Counted from the first letter of the stretch, positions 35,874 to 49,169 are shown. The stretch: 64,000 nucleotides of DNA from Pseudomonas sp. RIT-PI-S (GCF_025642975.1 NZ_JANZKJ010000015.1:1-64000), one strand, 5' to 3'. Notes: generated by a model from the letters alone, not told the origin. Numbers and translations: made by a program.

Positions 35874-37312
35874 GGCTGGGCCTCGGAGGGCATGGCGGCG
35901 GCTTGCGCCGCTTGTTCCGGGCTGCTGGCGCGCACGGTGCGCCAGAGGTTCCAGGCCATCACCAGCATGCCGCTGGCGAAGCAGGCGCCGCCGGCCAGCC
36001 GCACCAGGTAACCGCCGTGGCTGGCCTGCACCGCCTGCACGAAGGTGTAGGTCAGCGTGCCGTCGTCGTTGACCGCGCGCCACATCAGCCCCTGCATCAG
36101 GCCATTGACCCACATGGCGGTGATGTACAGCACGGTGCCCACGGTGGCGAGCCAGAAGTGCGCGTTGATCGCGGTAATGCTGTGCATGGCCGGGCGGCCG
36201 AAGGCGCGAGGGGCCATGTGGTAGGTGGCGCCGATGGTGATCATCGCCACCCAGCCGAGCGCGCCAGCGTGCACGTGGCCGATGGTCCAATCGGTGTAGT
36301 GGGACAGCGCATTGACCGTCTTGAGGGCCATCATCGGCCCCTCGAAGGTGGACATCCCGTAGAACGCCAGGGCCACCACCAGGAACCGCAGGATCGGGTC
36401 TGTACGCAGTTTGTGCCAGGCCCCTGCCAGGGTCATCATGCCGTTGATCATGCCGCCCCAGCTGGGCACCAGCAGGATCACCGACATCACCATCCCCAAA
36501 CTTTGCGCCCAGTCCGGCAGGGCGGTGTAGTGCAGGTGGTGGGGGCCGGCCCAGATATACAGCGTGATCAGCGCCCAGAAGTGCACGATCGACAGCCGAT
36601 AGGAGTACACCGGCCGCTCGGCCTGCTTGGGCACGAAGTAATACATCATGCCGAGAAAGCCCGTGGTCAGGAAAAAGCCTACGGCGTTGTGGCCGTACCA
36701 CCACTGCACCATCGCATCGGTGGCGCCGGCATACAGCGGGTAGGACTTCATCAAGCTGGCCGGCAGCGCGAGATGGTTGACGATATGCAGGATCAGCATC
36801 ACCAGGATGAACGCGCCGTAAAACCAGTTGGCCACGTAGATATGCCGGACCTTGCGCGCCATCACGGTGCCGAAGAACAGCCAGGCGTAGGCGATCCACA
36901 CCACGGCCAGCAGCACGGCGATGGGCCACTCGAGTTCTGCGTATTCCTTGCTGGTGGTATAGCCCAGTGGCAGCGATACCACGGCTGCCACTAGCACTGC
37001 CTGCCAGCCCCAGAACACGAATTGCGCCAGGGCGTCGGAGATCAGCCTGGCCTGGCAGGTGCGTTGCACCACATACAGTGAGGTGCCGAACAGCGCGCAG
37101 CCGCCGAAGGCGAAGATCACCAGGTTGGTGTGCAAGGGGCGCAAGCGGCCGAAGGTGGTGTAGGGCAGGTTGAGGTTCAGGCCCGGCCAAACCAGCTGCG
37201 CCGCAATGAAAACGCCCACCGCCATGCCGAGGATGCCCCAGATCACAGTCGCAACGGTGAACTGGCGCACAACCCGGTAGTTATAAGCCGTGGTGCTCTG
37301 TGTCGTGCTCAT
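35870..37312 (-). CDS. ccoN: cbb3-type cytochrome c oxidase catalytic subunit I, CcoN
   Basis: A 480-aa, roughly twelve-helix heme-copper oxidase subunit that reduces oxygen and pumps protons in the inner membrane. Conserved histidines are in [14 protein letters not shown] (low-spin heme), [23 protein letters not shown] (copper B region), [13 protein letters not shown] and [22 protein letters not shown] 37312 gives the usual [18 protein letters not shown] opening. No TTGAT-N4-ATCAA Anr site was seen upstream, which would suit the constitutive type of cbb3 oxidase. The window has only one ccoNOQP set. Confidence 0.98.
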   Translation of the reverse strand: MSTTQSTTAYNYRVVRQFTVATVIWGILGMAVGVFIAAQLVWPGLNLNLPYTTFGRLRPLHTNLVIFAFGGCALFGTSLYVVQRTCQARLISDALAQFVFWGWQAVLVAAVVSLPLGYTTSKEYAELEWPIAVLLAVVWIAYAWLFFGTVMARKVRHIYVANWFYGAFILVMLILHIVNHLALPASLMKSYPLYAGATDAMVQWWYGHNAVGFFLTTGFLGMMYYFVPKQAERPVYSYRLSIVHFWALITLYIWAGPHHLHYTALPDWAQSLGMVMSVILLVPSWGGMINGMMTLAGAWHKLRTDPILRFLVVALAFYGMSTFEGPMMALKTVNALSHYTDWTIGHVHAGALGWVAMITIGATYHMAPRAFGRPAMHSITAINAHFWLATVGTVLYITAMWVNGLMQGLMWRAVNDDGTLTYTFVQAVQASHGGYLVRLAGGACFASGMLVMAWNLWRTVRASSPEQAAQAAAMPSEAQP

Positions 37313-37406
37313 GTCTATTCCACAATCGGGGCGGGGCAGCCGGCGGCAGTGTGGGGGAAGCCGCTTCGTCGCGCAATGCGACCGGGCGCCTCGCCGGCAG
37401 CCGGAC

Positions 37407-37434
37407 TCTATGGTTTTCCTGTCTGGCTGGTCAA
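37407..37434 (-). promoter_or_regulatory. Candidate sigma-70 promoter of ccoN
   Basis: On the minus strand TTGACC (37434-37429) is followed after 16 bases by CATAGA (37412-37407), about 95 bases before the ccoN start. The -35 box is good and the -10 box weak. No Anr box overlaps it. Confidence 0.35.
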
Positions 37435-37508
37435 GTTTTTTGCTGCCGCCGGCGTGGTGCTTTCGCCCAGCCTCAGGCACAGTCGGGCTTTGCCCGGAGG
37501 TAGCCGAC

Positions 37509-38168
37509 GTGAACGATGAATGGGCCGAGCGAGTCCGCGAAAACGGCTGGTTGTGGGACAGCGCCAGCAGCCAGGCCAGCGAGGACGAGCGCACCTGCCT
37601 GATCCTGGCCCATGGCGCAGGCGCGCCCATGGACAGCCCCTTCATGAACACCGTGGCCAGCCTTCTGGCCCGGGGTGGGGTGGATGTGCTGCGTTTCGAG
37701 TTCCCTTATATGGCCCAGCGCCGCGTAGACGGTGGCAAGCGCCCGCCGAACCCGCAAACGCGGTTGCTGGAGAAATGGCGTGAAGTATATGCGCTGGCGC
37801 GTACCCAGGTGGCGGGAAGGCTGGCTATCGGTGGCAAGTCCATGGGCGGGCGCATGGCCAGCCTGTTGGCGAACGAGCTAGGCGCCGACGCCCTGGTGTG
37901 CCTGGGTTATCCGTTCTACGCCGCTGGCAGGCCCGAGAAGCCGCGAACCGAGCACCTGGCGGCCATCCAGGTGCCTACGTTGATTCTCCAGGGCGAGCGC
38001 GATGCCCTGGGGGACCGCGCCAGCGTGGAGGCCTACGAGCTGTCGCCAGCCATCGAGGTGTATTGGCTGGCCGCCGCCGACCACGATCTCAAGCCCCTCA
38101 AAAGCTCAGGGTTCACCCACGAGCAGCACCTGGAGGCCGCGGCCGACCGGATTTGCGCGTTCCTGTAG
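37509..38168 (+). CDS. Alpha/beta-hydrolase family protein, dienelactone-hydrolase-like fold
   Basis: A 219-aa cytoplasmic protein that starts at a GTG with GGAGG 8 bases upstream. It has an oxyanion-hole strand [13 protein letters not shown] near residue 32, the nucleophile elbow [12 protein letters not shown] (G-K-S-M-G-G) near 103, an Asp region [13 protein letters not shown] and a catalytic-type His in [11 protein letters not shown]. This is the KANL3/Tex30-like branch of the fold; the substrate is unknown. It is transcribed divergently from ccoN, with about 200 bases between the starts. Confidence 0.9.
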   Translation: MNDEWAERVRENGWLWDSASSQASEDERTCLILAHGAGAPMDSPFMNTVASLLARGGVDVLRFEFPYMAQRRVDGGKRPPNPQTRLLEKWREVYALARTQVAGRLAIGGKSMGGRMASLLANELGADALVCLGYPFYAAGRPEKPRTEHLAAIQVPTLILQGERDALGDRASVEAYELSPAIEVYWLAAADHDLKPLKSSGFTHEQHLEAAADRICAFL

Positions 38169-38255
38169 ATACCGGCCGTACGACATGGATCGCTCCACAA
38201 CGCGGGCCCCGTAGCAGCAGGGCTTGCGCGCAATAGGCCCCAACACCGCACGATC

Positions 38256-38292
38256 CCCGGTCCCGGTCCCGGTCCCGGTCCCGGTCCCGGTC
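38256..38292. repeat. Hexanucleotide tandem repeat GGTCCC
   Basis: GGTCCC is repeated five times without error from 38259 to 38288, with CCC before and GGTC after, giving about six units. It lies in the spacer between the hydrolase and aer genes, flanked by degraded inverted repeats of the REP type (GCTTGCGCG near 38223 and 38311). No gene reads through it. Such short repeats can change copy number by slippage. Confidence 0.9.
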
Positions 38293-38362
38293 GCCGGCAA
38301 GCCGTGCTGCTGCTTGCGCGGGACCATGGAATCTCCCGTAAGGGTAAAGCCGGCAGATCGCC

Positions 38363-39928
38363 TTAGCGGTTGAACCGCTCCACCAACGAGTATTGGCTGG
38401 CGGCGGTCTGGGTCAGGGCTTCGCTGAGCAGGGCGGTGCTTTGTGCCTTGCCGGAGGTCTGGTCGGCCAATTGCGCAATGGTGCTGATATTGCGGCTGAC
38501 TTCCTCGGCCACGGTGCGCTGTTGGTCGGTGGCCGCCGCAATCTGGGTAGTCATGTCGGTGATGTTGGCCACCGCTTCGCTGATCCCCACCAAGGCTTCG
38601 TCAGCCTCCAGCACCCGGGCCACGCCTTCTTCGGCCTGGCGGTGCCCCGCTTCCATGGTCTGCACCGCGGCATTGGCGGTTTGCTGGAGCTTGGCGATCA
38701 AGCCGTGGATCTGCCCGGTGGACTCAGCGGTGCGCTGGGCCAGCTGGCGTACTTCGTCGGCGACCACCGCGAAGCCGCGGCCCATTTCACCGGCGCGAGC
38801 CGCTTCGATCGCGGCGTTGAGCGCCAGCAGGTTGGTCTGGTCGGCGATGCCTTTGATCACATCGACCACGCCGCCGATCTCGTCGCTGTCCTTGGCCAGG
38901 CGCGTGACGGTTTGGCCGGTCTCGCCTACCGAAGCAGACAACCGCTCGATGGCGTCGCGGGTTTCTCCGGCGATGCCGCGGCCACGGCTGGTCAGGCGGT
39001 TGGCCTGCTGGGTGGCATCGGCGGTGCGTTGCACATGGTTGGCCACGTCCTGAGTAGTGGCGGCCATCTGGTTGACCGCAGCGGCCACTTGCTCGGTTTC
39101 AGCCTTCTGCCGGTCCAGCCCCTCGGAGCTTTCATGGGCCAGATGATCGGCTTGGCGGGCTTGGCCGTTAAGGTGCTCGGCAGTGTCCTGCAAGCGGGTG
39201 AGGCAGGTTTTCAAGCGTGCGTCCTGGCTGAGCATGGACATTTCCAGCTGGCCTTGCACGCCGCGGCTATCGGTGTACATCTGCGCGATCAGCGGGTCGG
39301 AGGTGGTCTGTTCGGCCAGCTCCAGCAAGCGGTTGAGCCCACGCTGTTGCCAGCTCAAGCCCAGCAGCCCCAGCGGGACCGACAGCGCCGCGGCAGCCAG
39401 GAAGCCCCAGCCGCCGCTCAACCACAGGCCGATCAAGAAGCCCACCTGGCTCACTAGAATGAACGGCAGCCAGTCGCGCAGCAGCGGCAGCCAGCGTTCC
39501 ATGGCCGCCACCGGCGCTTTGCCGGCGTTGAGACGGGCATAGAGGGTCTGTGCCCGGCGGACCTGCTCGGCGCTGGGCTTGACCCGTACCGATTCGTAGC
39601 CCACCACCTGGCGGTTCTCCAGCACGGGGGTCACATAGGCGTTGACCCAGTAAAAATCCCCGCTCTTGCAACGGTTCTTGACGATCCCCATCCACGGGCG
39701 GCCCTCCTTGAGGGTGTTCCACATATGGGCAAACACTGCCGCCGGCACGTCTGGGTGGCGCACCAGGTTATGCGGGGCACGGATCAGCTCCTCCCGGTCA
39801 TACCCGCTGATCTCCACGAAGGCATCGTTGCAGTAGGTGATCAGGCCTTTGGTGTCAGTGGTCGAGATCAACCGCTGGTGAGCGGGGAAGGTACGTTCAC
39901 GCTGGGTGACGGGCTGATTGTTGCGCAT
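38363..39928 (-). CDS. aer: Aerotaxis receptor Aer, PAS-domain methyl-accepting chemotaxis protein
   Basis: A 521-aa sensor for oxygen or redox state. The N-terminal PAS domain (about 20-115) includes [23 protein letters not shown] and [18 protein letters not shown], the FAD-binding PAS of Aer. A hydrophobic hairpin (about 150-195) anchors it in the inner membrane with no periplasmic sensor domain. The cytoplasmic signalling hairpin [33 protein letters not shown] binds CheA/CheW. The position directly downstream of acnA on the same strand is the same as in P. aeruginosa. Confidence 0.94.
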   Translation of the reverse strand: MRNNQPVTQRERTFPAHQRLISTTDTKGLITYCNDAFVEISGYDREELIRAPHNLVRHPDVPAAVFAHMWNTLKEGRPWMGIVKNRCKSGDFYWVNAYVTPVLENRQVVGYESVRVKPSAEQVRRAQTLYARLNAGKAPVAAMERWLPLLRDWLPFILVSQVGFLIGLWLSGGWGFLAAAALSVPLGLLGLSWQQRGLNRLLELAEQTTSDPLIAQMYTDSRGVQGQLEMSMLSQDARLKTCLTRLQDTAEHLNGQARQADHLAHESSEGLDRQKAETEQVAAAVNQMAATTQDVANHVQRTADATQQANRLTSRGRGIAGETRDAIERLSASVGETGQTVTRLAKDSDEIGGVVDVIKGIADQTNLLALNAAIEAARAGEMGRGFAVVADEVRQLAQRTAESTGQIHGLIAKLQQTANAAVQTMEAGHRQAEEGVARVLEADEALVGISEAVANITDMTTQIAAATDQQRTVAEEVSRNISTIAQLADQTSGKAQSTALLSEALTQTAASQYSLVERFNR

Positions 39929-40091
39929 GGGGAGGCAGGTTCCGCTGAGGGCTTTGGCAGGGTGTCGGCCGAAGGGCGAAGAAGTTTAAGAACTCTTTCT
40001 GCCGACGGTTCGCCGGCTGTCACCCGCGCCTGCAAAGACGCGGATGAACCGGCTTTGCAAGATCGGGCGACAGCCCCCGCGAACCGCTGGC

Positions 40092-42833
<2,742 letters not shown>

Positions 42834-43057
42834 GCAACGGTCTCCTGAGCGGCGCGCACGGCACGGGCCAATGGCTAAGGTTCTTTGCACTGGACTTTAC
42901 CGCCGCCGGCTGGGTTCCCACGGGTTCACCATCGGGCGCCGCGCCCTCAACGCAAAGGCGCACGCTCGCTGCGGCTGCGCTATCATCGGCGGTTTGTCAC
43001 GCCATGCCTTACGCAATGCGTTGGGTTCAAGCATAGGGCGTGGCCAGCGGAGTGTAG

Positions 43058-44113
43058 ATGAATACCTTGTTGCTTCACTGCCGCCCCGGTTTCGAGGGCG
43101 AGGTTTGCGCGGAAATCAGCGAGCATGCGGCGCGCCTGGGGGTGGCCGGCTATGCCAAGGCCAGGCCCGCCAGCGCCTGCGCGGAGTTCGTATGCGCGGA
43201 CGCGCAAGGCCCCGAGCAGTTGATGACTGGCATGCGCTTTCGCGAACTGATCTTCCCTCGCCAATGGGCGCGCGGGCAATTCGTGGCGCTACCGGAAACG
43301 GACCGTATCAGCGTGCTGCTCCAGGCCCTGGAGGACTATCCGGCATGCGCCAGCCTGTGGCTGGAAGTGCTGGACACCAATGACGGCAAGGAGCTGTCCA
43401 CCTTCTGCCGCAAGTTCGAAGCGCCCTTGCGCAAAGCCCTGGAAAAGGCCGGCAAGCTACGCCCGTCGAGCACCGGCCAGCGCTTGCTGCTGACCTTCAT
43501 CAGCGGCCGCGAGGTGTTCCTTGGCATTGCCGATGAGCACAACAGCGCGATGTGGCCGATGGGCATTCCCCGGCTGAAATTCCCCCGCCAGGCCCCCAGC
43601 CGCTCCACCCTCAAGCTGGAAGAGGCCTGGCATCATTTCATCCCCCGCGACCAGTGGGATGACCGCCTGCATGGCGACATGACCGCCGTAGACCTGGGCG
43701 CCGCGCCCGGCGGCTGGACCTGGCAACTGGTCAACCGCGGCATGCTGGTGACCGCCGTGGACAATGGCCCCATGGCGCAAAGCCTGATGGACACCGGCCT
43801 GGTACGCCACTTGATGGCGGACGGCTTCACCTACGCGCCGCGGCCCCCCGTGGACTGGATGGTCTGCGACATCGTGGAAAAGCCTGCCCGCAATGCTGCC
43901 CTGCTGGAAACCTGGCTGGGCGAGGGGTATTGCCGCGAAGCGGTGGTCAATCTCAAGCTGCCGATGAAGCAACGGTATGCCGAAGTGCGCCGCCTGCTCG
44001 AGCGCATCCGCGAGGGCTTCGAGGCCCGGCGAATAAAGGTCGCCATCGGCTGCAAGCAGCTCTACCACGACCGTGAAGAAGTGACCTGCCACCTGCGCCG
44101 GCTGGACAAGTGA
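43058..44113 (+). CDS. rlmM: 23S rRNA (cytidine(2498)-2'-O)-methyltransferase RlmM
   Basis: A 351-aa enzyme that methylates the ribose of C2498 in 23S rRNA, formerly YgdE. The N-terminal THUMP-like domain is followed by the SAM-binding motif AVDLGAAPGGWTWQL near 210-224, then VTAVDNGPM, the catalytic-type DWMVCDIVEKP and VVNLKLPMKQR, with the K-D-K-E pattern of 2'-O-methyltransferases. The length matches the family. A TATCAT near 42980 could be its -10 element. tusA follows 52 bases later. Confidence 0.97.
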   Translation: MNTLLLHCRPGFEGEVCAEISEHAARLGVAGYAKARPASACAEFVCADAQGPEQLMTGMRFRELIFPRQWARGQFVALPETDRISVLLQALEDYPACASLWLEVLDTNDGKELSTFCRKFEAPLRKALEKAGKLRPSSTGQRLLLTFISGREVFLGIADEHNSAMWPMGIPRLKFPRQAPSRSTLKLEEAWHHFIPRDQWDDRLHGDMTAVDLGAAPGGWTWQLVNRGMLVTAVDNGPMAQSLMDTGLVRHLMADGFTYAPRPPVDWMVCDIVEKPARNAALLETWLGEGYCREAVVNLKLPMKQRYAEVRRLLERIREGFEARRIKVAIGCKQLYHDREEVTCHLRRLDK

Positions 44114-44165
44114 TAACCCCCGGCGCAGCCCCCAGACACTGCCGCCCCGCTCATAGAGGTACCCC

Positions 44166-44420
44166 ATGCCCGATGCCCTGGAACACCTGACGGTCGACGC
44201 CGTGCTCGACGCCACCGGCCTGAACTGCCCGGAGCCGGTAATGATGTTGCACCAGCACGTGCGCGACTTGCCTGCCGGCGGCCTGCTCAAAGTGATCGCC
44301 ACCGATCCTTCGACGCGTCGTGACATCCCCAAATTCTGTGCTTTCCTCGAACACGAGCTGGTTGGCCAGCAGGAAGAGGCAGGCACCTACCTTTACTGGA
44401 TTCGCAAGAAGGCGCAGTGA
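44166..44420 (+). CDS. tusA: Sulfurtransferase TusA
   Basis: An 84-aa sulfur carrier of the TusA/SirA family. The active Cys is C21 in [15 protein letters not shown], which takes sulfur from IscS as a persulfide for tRNA 2-thiouridine and other sulfur uses. The second half, [20 protein letters not shown], is also typical. GAGGTACC precedes the ATG. pdxB begins 17 bases downstream, probably on the same transcript. Confidence 0.96.
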   Translation: MPDALEHLTVDAVLDATGLNCPEPVMMLHQHVRDLPAGGLLKVIATDPSTRRDIPKFCAFLEHELVGQQEEAGTYLYWIRKKAQ

Positions 44421-44437
44421 GCGCCCATAGGCACCCT

Positions 44438-45595
44438 ATGCTGATCGTGGCTGACGAAAACATTCCGCTGGTCGACGCGTTCTTCGCAGGCTTCGGGGAA
44501 ATCCGCCGTTTGCCCGGACGAACCCTGAGCCCAGAGGCCGTACGCGATGCCGACGTGCTGCTGGTGCGCTCGGTCACCCAGGTCAACCGACAACTGCTCG
44601 AAGGCAGCGCGGTGCGCTTCGTGGGCACCTGCACCATCGGCACCGATCACCTGGACCTTCCCTGGCTCGAAGCCGCGGGCGTCGAATGGGCCAGTGCGCC
44701 CGGGTGTAACGCCCGCGGCGTGGTGGACTATGTGCTGGGCAGCCTGTTGACCCTGGCCGAACTCGACGGAGTGGCCTTGCCCAGCCGCAGCTTTGGCATC
44801 GTCGGCGCCGGCCAGGTCGGCGGCCGGCTGGCCGCGGTGCTGCGTGGCCTGGGCTGGCAGGTGCGGGTCTGCGATCCGCCCAGGCAGGCCGCCGAGGGCG
44901 GAGGCTACAGCACCCTGGACGAAATCATCGAGCACTGCGACGTGATCAGCCTGCACACGCCTTTGACCCGGGGCGGCCCGTGCCCAACGTGGCACCTGTT
45001 CGACCGCGAGCGCCTGGAGCGCTTGCGCCCCGGCGCCTGGCTGATCAACGCCGCCCGGGGCCCAGTCATCAGCAACCAGGCATTGAAAGAGGTGTTGCTG
45101 GCCCGGGACGACCTGCAGGCGGTGCTGGACGTATGGGAGCAGGAGCCGACGGTAGATCCGGCCCTGGCCGAGTTGTGCGTGCTGGCAACGCCGCATATCG
45201 CCGGGTATAGCCTCGACGGCAAGCAGCGAGGCACTTCGGCGATCTACCAGGCGTTCTGCGCCTGGCGCAACGAAGCGCCGCAGGTGTTTCTCGAAAACCT
45301 GCTGCCCCCGCCCTGGCTGGCACAAGTGACCCTTGACGCCCAGGCCGACCCGGCCTGGGCCCTGGCGATGCTGTGCCGAGGAGTTTATGACCCGCGTGTG
45401 GACGACGCCGATTTTCGCCGCAGCCTCAGTGACGACCCGTTGCAACAGCGGGCAGCCTTCGACGCGCTGCGCAAGGCCTACCCGGTGCGCCGCGAAATCG
45501 ACGGGTTGAAGGTGCGCATAGAAGGCGATGCGCCCGTGCTGCGGCAGTATGTGAGTGCGCTGGGCGCAACACTCTGTGAGGGTTCCAAGGTTTAA
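44438..45595 (+). CDS. pdxB: 4-phosphoerythronate dehydrogenase PdxB
   Basis: A 385-aa NAD-dependent enzyme, the second step of the deoxyxylulose-5-phosphate-independent vitamin B6 pathway. It opens [16 protein letters not shown]. The NAD fold is [21 protein letters not shown]. Catalytic Arg, Glu and His are in [20 protein letters not shown] and [12 protein letters not shown]. The C-terminal PdxB-specific dimerisation domain is present. I chose the ATG at 44438 because it gives the family's usual first residues; a GTG at 44417 overlaps the tusA stop. Confidence 0.97.
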   Translation: MLIVADENIPLVDAFFAGFGEIRRLPGRTLSPEAVRDADVLLVRSVTQVNRQLLEGSAVRFVGTCTIGTDHLDLPWLEAAGVEWASAPGCNARGVVDYVLGSLLTLAELDGVALPSRSFGIVGAGQVGGRLAAVLRGLGWQVRVCDPPRQAAEGGGYSTLDEIIEHCDVISLHTPLTRGGPCPTWHLFDRERLERLRPGAWLINAARGPVISNQALKEVLLARDDLQAVLDVWEQEPTVDPALAELCVLATPHIAGYSLDGKQRGTSAIYQAFCAWRNEAPQVFLENLLPPPWLAQVTLDAQADPAWALAMLCRGVYDPRVDDADFRRSLSDDPLQQRAAFDALRKAYPVRREIDGLKVRIEGDAPVLRQYVSALGATLCEGSKV

Positions 45596-45720
45596 GCGCG
45601 GCAGGCGTGGTCGGCAGGCGCCGGGAGCGGTCATGAGCGGGCGAAGCCCACGAACGCGGAGCGCCGCCTGCCCCGTGGGCTAGGCCGGATGGCCGGCCCC
45701 AGCGCTACCTGTTTCTCAAA

Positions 45721-45900
45721 TCAATTGGGCCGCGTGGCGGGCTGGAGGGAAACATCCAGCGTTTGGCACGCTTCCCGCACCATCTGCTCGGTGATAGGGA
45801 TTTCCCGGCCGTTGCCGTCGATGATGGCGCCGCCGACCGTGTGGTGTTCCTGTACAGGAGTCACGGCCAGGGTTCGTTCGGTGGTCTGCTGCAGGCTCAT
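45721..45900 (-). CDS. PA1571-family small protein (59 aa)
   Basis: A short gene starting at the ATG at 45900 with GAGGA 6 bases upstream. The product is MSLQQTTERTLAVTPVQEHH, then VGGAIIDGNGREIPITEQMV and a short tail. The VGG-(A/S)-(I/V)-ID-x-(N/Q)-GREIPIT-E motif is what I remember from the pseudomonad PA1571 family, of unknown function. It is cytoplasmic with no membrane segment. A longer open frame on the same strand (45716-45928) overlaps it in another phase and is not the gene. Located between pdxB and ppnP. Confidence 0.8.
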   Translation of the reverse strand: MSLQQTTERTLAVTPVQEHHTVGGAIIDGNGREIPITEQMVREACQTLDVSLQPATRPN

Positions 45901-46040
45901 GCGGGGTCCTCATAGGCTGGTAGGGCAATATGAATAGCCTGGGCCCCTGGCATGACGCGCGTATGACAAAAGGGGCCCAAGTGGCAGACTGCCACCTGGC
46001 AATGAAGTTCCGCGGCCCAGGCCGGGCCGCTTGCCCAGGA

Positions 46041-46322
46041 TCAGCGGTATTCGCAGAGGTAGGACGTTTCGCCGGCGACTTCCAGCTGGAACTTGCTGTT
46101 AGCGGGGACGTTGAACTGGCTCCCGGCTTCGAAGGTTTCCCAGTCGGTGCTGTCGGGCAGTTTGACCTTCAAGGCGCCTGACACCACGTGCATGATCTCC
46201 CGCTGCGCCGTACCAAATTCATATTTGCCCGGGGCCATCACGCCGATGGTCGCCGGGCCCTCGGTGGTTTCGAAGGCGATGGATTTGACGGTGCCGTCGA
46301 AGTACTCGTTGACCTTGAACAT
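46041..46322 (-). CDS. ppnP: Pyrimidine/purine nucleoside phosphorylase PpnP
   Basis: A 93-aa single-domain cupin of the former DUF1255/YaiE family, which phosphorolyses a range of nucleosides. It starts [19 protein letters not shown] and contains the whole family pattern: [27 protein letters not shown], then [24 protein letters not shown] lies just upstream of the ATG. It follows the exonuclease gene on the same strand, 64 bases away. Confidence 0.96.
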   Translation of the reverse strand: MFKVNEYFDGTVKSIAFETTEGPATIGVMAPGKYEFGTAQREIMHVVSGALKVKLPDSTDWETFEAGSQFNVPANSKFQLEVAGETSYLCEYR

Positions 46323-46386
46323 GGGCGTTTCCTCTCGCTATGGGGCTAAAAACGGTGTGCCAGTATGCCCAAGCGAGGCGGGGCCG

Positions 46387-46944
46387 TCACCCGCTTTTGT
46401 ACTGTTCGGGTAACGCCAAAGGCAGCAGCCGCGCGGTGTTGCGGGCGTCCTCCAAAGCGCGGTGCTGGCTACCCTGGAACTGCAGGCCGGCCAGTTGCAA
46501 GGCGCCGTTGAGGCCTGGGGGGCGGGGGAGATGGCGCGCCTTGGCGAAGCGCTGCTTGAGGTTGATGTGGGGAACGCTCGCCAGCCCGCTCTCCAGGCCA
46601 TATTCTCGCCACGCCAGCAGGAACTGCTGGCGGTCGTAGTCACCCCAGCTGGCCCAGCCCGCCAAGGGCGAGGGCAGATGGCTCAGCCAACGCTCGAATT
46701 GCGCCCACACCTGAGGCAGGCCCTGAGCGCCGTCGATGTCGGCCTGAGTGATATGGGTCAGGGCGCGGCAAAAGGGGGTCAGCAAGGGCCTGCGCTGAGG
46801 GCGCACGAAGCGCTGGAAGTGGTCCAGCTCGCGGCCGTCACGGTTCACCAGGCAAGCGCCGATCTCGATGATTTCCATTTCTTCGACCGCCCAGCCGCCT
46901 TCGTCGGTGGTGGCTTCGAGGTCGATGATCAGCCAGTGCGGCAT
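46387..46944 (-). CDS. 3'-5' exonuclease of the DEDDh family (ERI-1/KapD-like)
   Basis: A 185-aa nuclease. The first motif is IIDLEATTDEGG with the D8-x-E10 metal ligands. Others are THITQADIDGAQGL, WASWGDYDRQQFL with the second Asp, and HRALEDARNTARLL with the DEDDh His and Asp. This matches small exonucleases related to ERI-1 and KapD that trim RNA or DNA 3' ends; the cellular substrate is not known. It lies upstream of ppnP on the same strand, an order shared with P. aeruginosa as I recall. Confidence 0.93.
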   Translation of the reverse strand: MPHWLIIDLEATTDEGGWAVEEMEIIEIGACLVNRDGRELDHFQRFVRPQRRPLLTPFCRALTHITQADIDGAQGLPQVWAQFERWLSHLPSPLAGWASWGDYDRQQFLLAWREYGLESGLASVPHINLKQRFAKARHLPRPPGLNGALQLAGLQFQGSQHRALEDARNTARLLPLALPEQYKSG

Positions 46945-47110
46945 GCGCGCGTCCTTTTAGCGAATCATCTTCTAGAGCCTAGCCAAGCCTTGAAGGTTCC
47001 AAGACGGCGCGGCAGGCGGTAAGTATCACGAAGACGAAACCGCGGCAACATTGTTCGCCGGGGAAAAAGCGCCTAGCTTATGACGATCAGCCCATTGGGA
47101 GCGTTCGCCC

Positions 47111-47935
47111 TTGTCATCCAAGTTCGTGCGGGCCGCCATCGCGTTCGCGGCCCTACTTGGCCTGTTGTTTAGCGCCGCTGCCGCTCGGGCACAGGAGGTC
47201 GTTCGCGTCGCGGCGGCGCATTTCCCGCCTTATGTCGTGCACCCTGAAAGCGGGGCGGATACCGGGCTGCTTCCTGACCTGCTGGCGTCCCTGAACCGCG
47301 TACAGGACCGCTTCCGCTTCGAGCTGGTGCCTACCTCGCTGCCACGGCGTTTTCAGGACCTGCGCCAGGGGCGGGTCGATATGGCCATCTTTGAAAACCC
47401 GCACTGGGGCTGGCAGGCCGTGCCGCATGTGGCCGTGGATCTGGGCCTGGAAGATGCGGAGGTCTTCGTGGCGCGGCGCATGGACGGCCGCGATGATCAC
47501 TACTTCAACAACCTTGCCGACAAGCGCCTGGCGCTCTACAGCGGTTATCACTATGCCTTTGCCACGTTCAACGCCGAGCCCGATTACCTGACCAGCCATT
47601 ACCGAGCGACGCTGACCTACTCCCATGACAGCAACCTGCTGATGGTGGCGCGCAATCGCGCGGACGTAGCCCTGGTGACGCGCTCGTATCTCACTGGCTT
47701 CTTCAGCCGATACCCCGAGCTCAAGGACACCTTGCTGGTGTCGCGCCGCACCGACCAGATCTATCACCACTACGCGCTGGTTCGCCCGCAGGCGCCCATT
47801 ACCGGCGAGGAACTGGCCGGCTACCTCGAACAGCTGCATGCCAACGGTGAGATGGCGAGGCTGTTCGAGCCATATCAAGTACAGGTGTTGCGGCAGGTGG
47901 ACGGTACTGCGGTCATTCCCCACAGGGGCCCCTGA
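47111..47935 (+). CDS. Periplasmic substrate-binding protein, SBP_bac_3 family, stand-alone
   Basis: A 274-aa protein that starts at a TTG, with GGGAG 9 bases upstream and no better start. A signal peptide is clear (FVRAAIAFAALLGLLFSAAAARA, cleaved near residue 27). The mature part VVRVAAAHFPPYVVHPES, then GLLPDLLASLNR and RQGRVDMAIFENPHWGW, follows the amino-acid-binding fold. No permease or ATPase gene is adjacent, so it may be an orphan binding protein or a sensor accessory. The ligand cannot be named. It converges with lpxH. Confidence 0.88.
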   Translation: MSSKFVRAAIAFAALLGLLFSAAAARAQEVVRVAAAHFPPYVVHPESGADTGLLPDLLASLNRVQDRFRFELVPTSLPRRFQDLRQGRVDMAIFENPHWGWQAVPHVAVDLGLEDAEVFVARRMDGRDDHYFNNLADKRLALYSGYHYAFATFNAEPDYLTSHYRATLTYSHDSNLLMVARNRADVALVTRSYLTGFFSRYPELKDTLLVSRRTDQIYHHYALVRPQAPITGEELAGYLEQLHANGEMARLFEPYQVQVLRQVDGTAVIPHRGP

Positions 47936-47946
47936 GGGCGCGTGAC

Positions 47947-48669
47947 TCAATTCAGCTCGAAGGCTTCCAGCCGTGCGCCTTGGCGATCCCATTCCAGCAC
48001 CCACCCCTGGCGATCCCAGTCGCCGAGCACAATGCGCCGGGCTGGCGCCTGTGCCACTTCGAGTTTGTGTACCGCGGGCCGGTGGGTATGGCCGTGGATC
48101 AAGGTAGCGACCCCCGCCCGGCCCATCACCCGCGGCACCTCTTCTGGCGTGACGTCGACGATGTCGCTGGCCTTCAGGCGGGTCTGCGCCTGGCTTTCGC
48201 TGCGCAGCCGACGCGCCAGGCGCTGCCGCCAGCGGACCGGAAGGTGGCGGAGCGTCCACAAGGTGAGGGGGTTGCGCAGGATCCTGCGCAGCTTCAGGTA
48301 GCCTTCGTCGCGGGTGCACAGCAGGTCACCGTGCATCAGCAGCACGCGCTCCCCGTCCAGGTCCACCACGCAAGGGTCGCCCAGCAGGGTGCAGCCGGCA
48401 GCGCGGCAGAACGCCTCGCCGACGAGAAAATCCCGGTTGCCGTGCATGAGAAACACCTGGGTGCCGCTATCGGTAAGGGTGCGCAGCGCCTGGCAGATGC
48501 TTGCCTGGTAAGCGGACATGGCGTCGTCGCCGATCCAGGCTTCGAAGAAGTCCCCGAGGATGTACAGCGCGCGGGCGGCCCGGGCGCGGCCTTCGAGGAA
48601 GTGTAAAAACGCCCGGGTGATGTCCGGGCGTTCCTCTTGCAGGTGCAGATCGGAGATCAGCAGTATCAC
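47947..48669 (-). CDS. lpxH: UDP-2,3-diacylglucosamine diphosphatase LpxH
   Basis: A 240-aa peripheral membrane enzyme of lipid A synthesis that makes lipid X from UDP-diacylglucosamine. All metallophosphoesterase motifs are seen: ISDLHLQEE at 5-13, [15 protein letters not shown] near 36, [10 protein letters not shown] near 74, LLMHGDLLC and [12 protein letters not shown]. The start is a GTG that overlaps the ppiB stop (GTGA), so the pair is probably coupled. The length is normal. Confidence 0.97.
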   Translation of the reverse strand: MILLISDLHLQEERPDITRAFLHFLEGRARAARALYILGDFFEAWIGDDAMSAYQASICQALRTLTDSGTQVFLMHGNRDFLVGEAFCRAAGCTLLGDPCVVDLDGERVLLMHGDLLCTRDEGYLKLRRILRNPLTLWTLRHLPVRWRQRLARRLRSESQAQTRLKASDIVDVTPEEVPRVMGRAGVATLIHGHTHRPAVHKLEVAQAPARRIVLGDWDRQGWVLEWDRQGARLEAFELN

Positions 48670-49169
48670 TCGATGATCTCGGCTTTCTCGATGATCACGT
48701 CTTCGGTGGGCACGTCCTGATGGCCAGCCTTGCTGCCGGTTTTGACGCCTTTGATTTTATCCACCACATCGGTGCCTTCGATCACTTCGCCAAACACGGC
48801 ATAGCCCCAACCTTGGGTGGTGGGTGCGGTGTGGTTGAGGAAGCTGTTGTCGGCGACGTTGATGAAGAACTGCGCGGAGGCCGAATGCGGCTCCATGGTA
48901 CGAGCCATGGCAACGCTGTATTTCTTGTTGGGCAGGCCGTTGTTGGCTTCGTTCTTGATGCTCGGGCGCTTGTCCTTCTTTTCTTTCATGCCCGGCTCGA
49001 AACCACCGCCCTGGATCATGAAGTTGCCGATCACCCGGTGGAACACGGTGTTTTCGTAATGGCCGGCGTTAACGTATTCGACGAAGTTGGCAACGGTCAC
49101 AGGGGCTTTGTCTGCATCGAGTTGCAGCACGATATCGCCGTGGTTGGTGGTGAGTTTGACCTTGGACAT
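48666..49169 (-). CDS. ppiB: Peptidyl-prolyl cis-trans isomerase B, cyclophilin
   Basis: A 167-aa cytoplasmic cyclophilin that speeds proline isomerisation. The active-site pattern is [20 protein letters not shown] near 54-73, then [27 protein letters not shown] and [18 protein letters not shown]. No signal peptide, so this is the cytoplasmic form. The ATG at 49169 is used; the frame runs slightly further to 49205. It is divergent from glnS, with 190 bases between the starts. Confidence 0.97.
   Translation of the reverse strand: MSKVKLTTNHGDIVLQLDADKAPVTVANFVEYVNAGHYENTVFHRVIGNFMIQGGGFEPGMKEKKDKRPSIKNEANNGLPNKKYSVAMARTMEPHSASAQFFINVADNSFLNHTAPTTQGWGYAVFGEVIEGTDVVDKIKGVKTGSKAGHQDVPTEDVIIEKAEIIE

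Noticed and set aside
35874-37190. Upstream extension of the ccoO frame to 37190
   Set aside because: The true ccoO start at 35873 overlaps the ccoN stop. The extension reads through ccoN in another phase with Arg/Ala-rich, non-homologous sequence.
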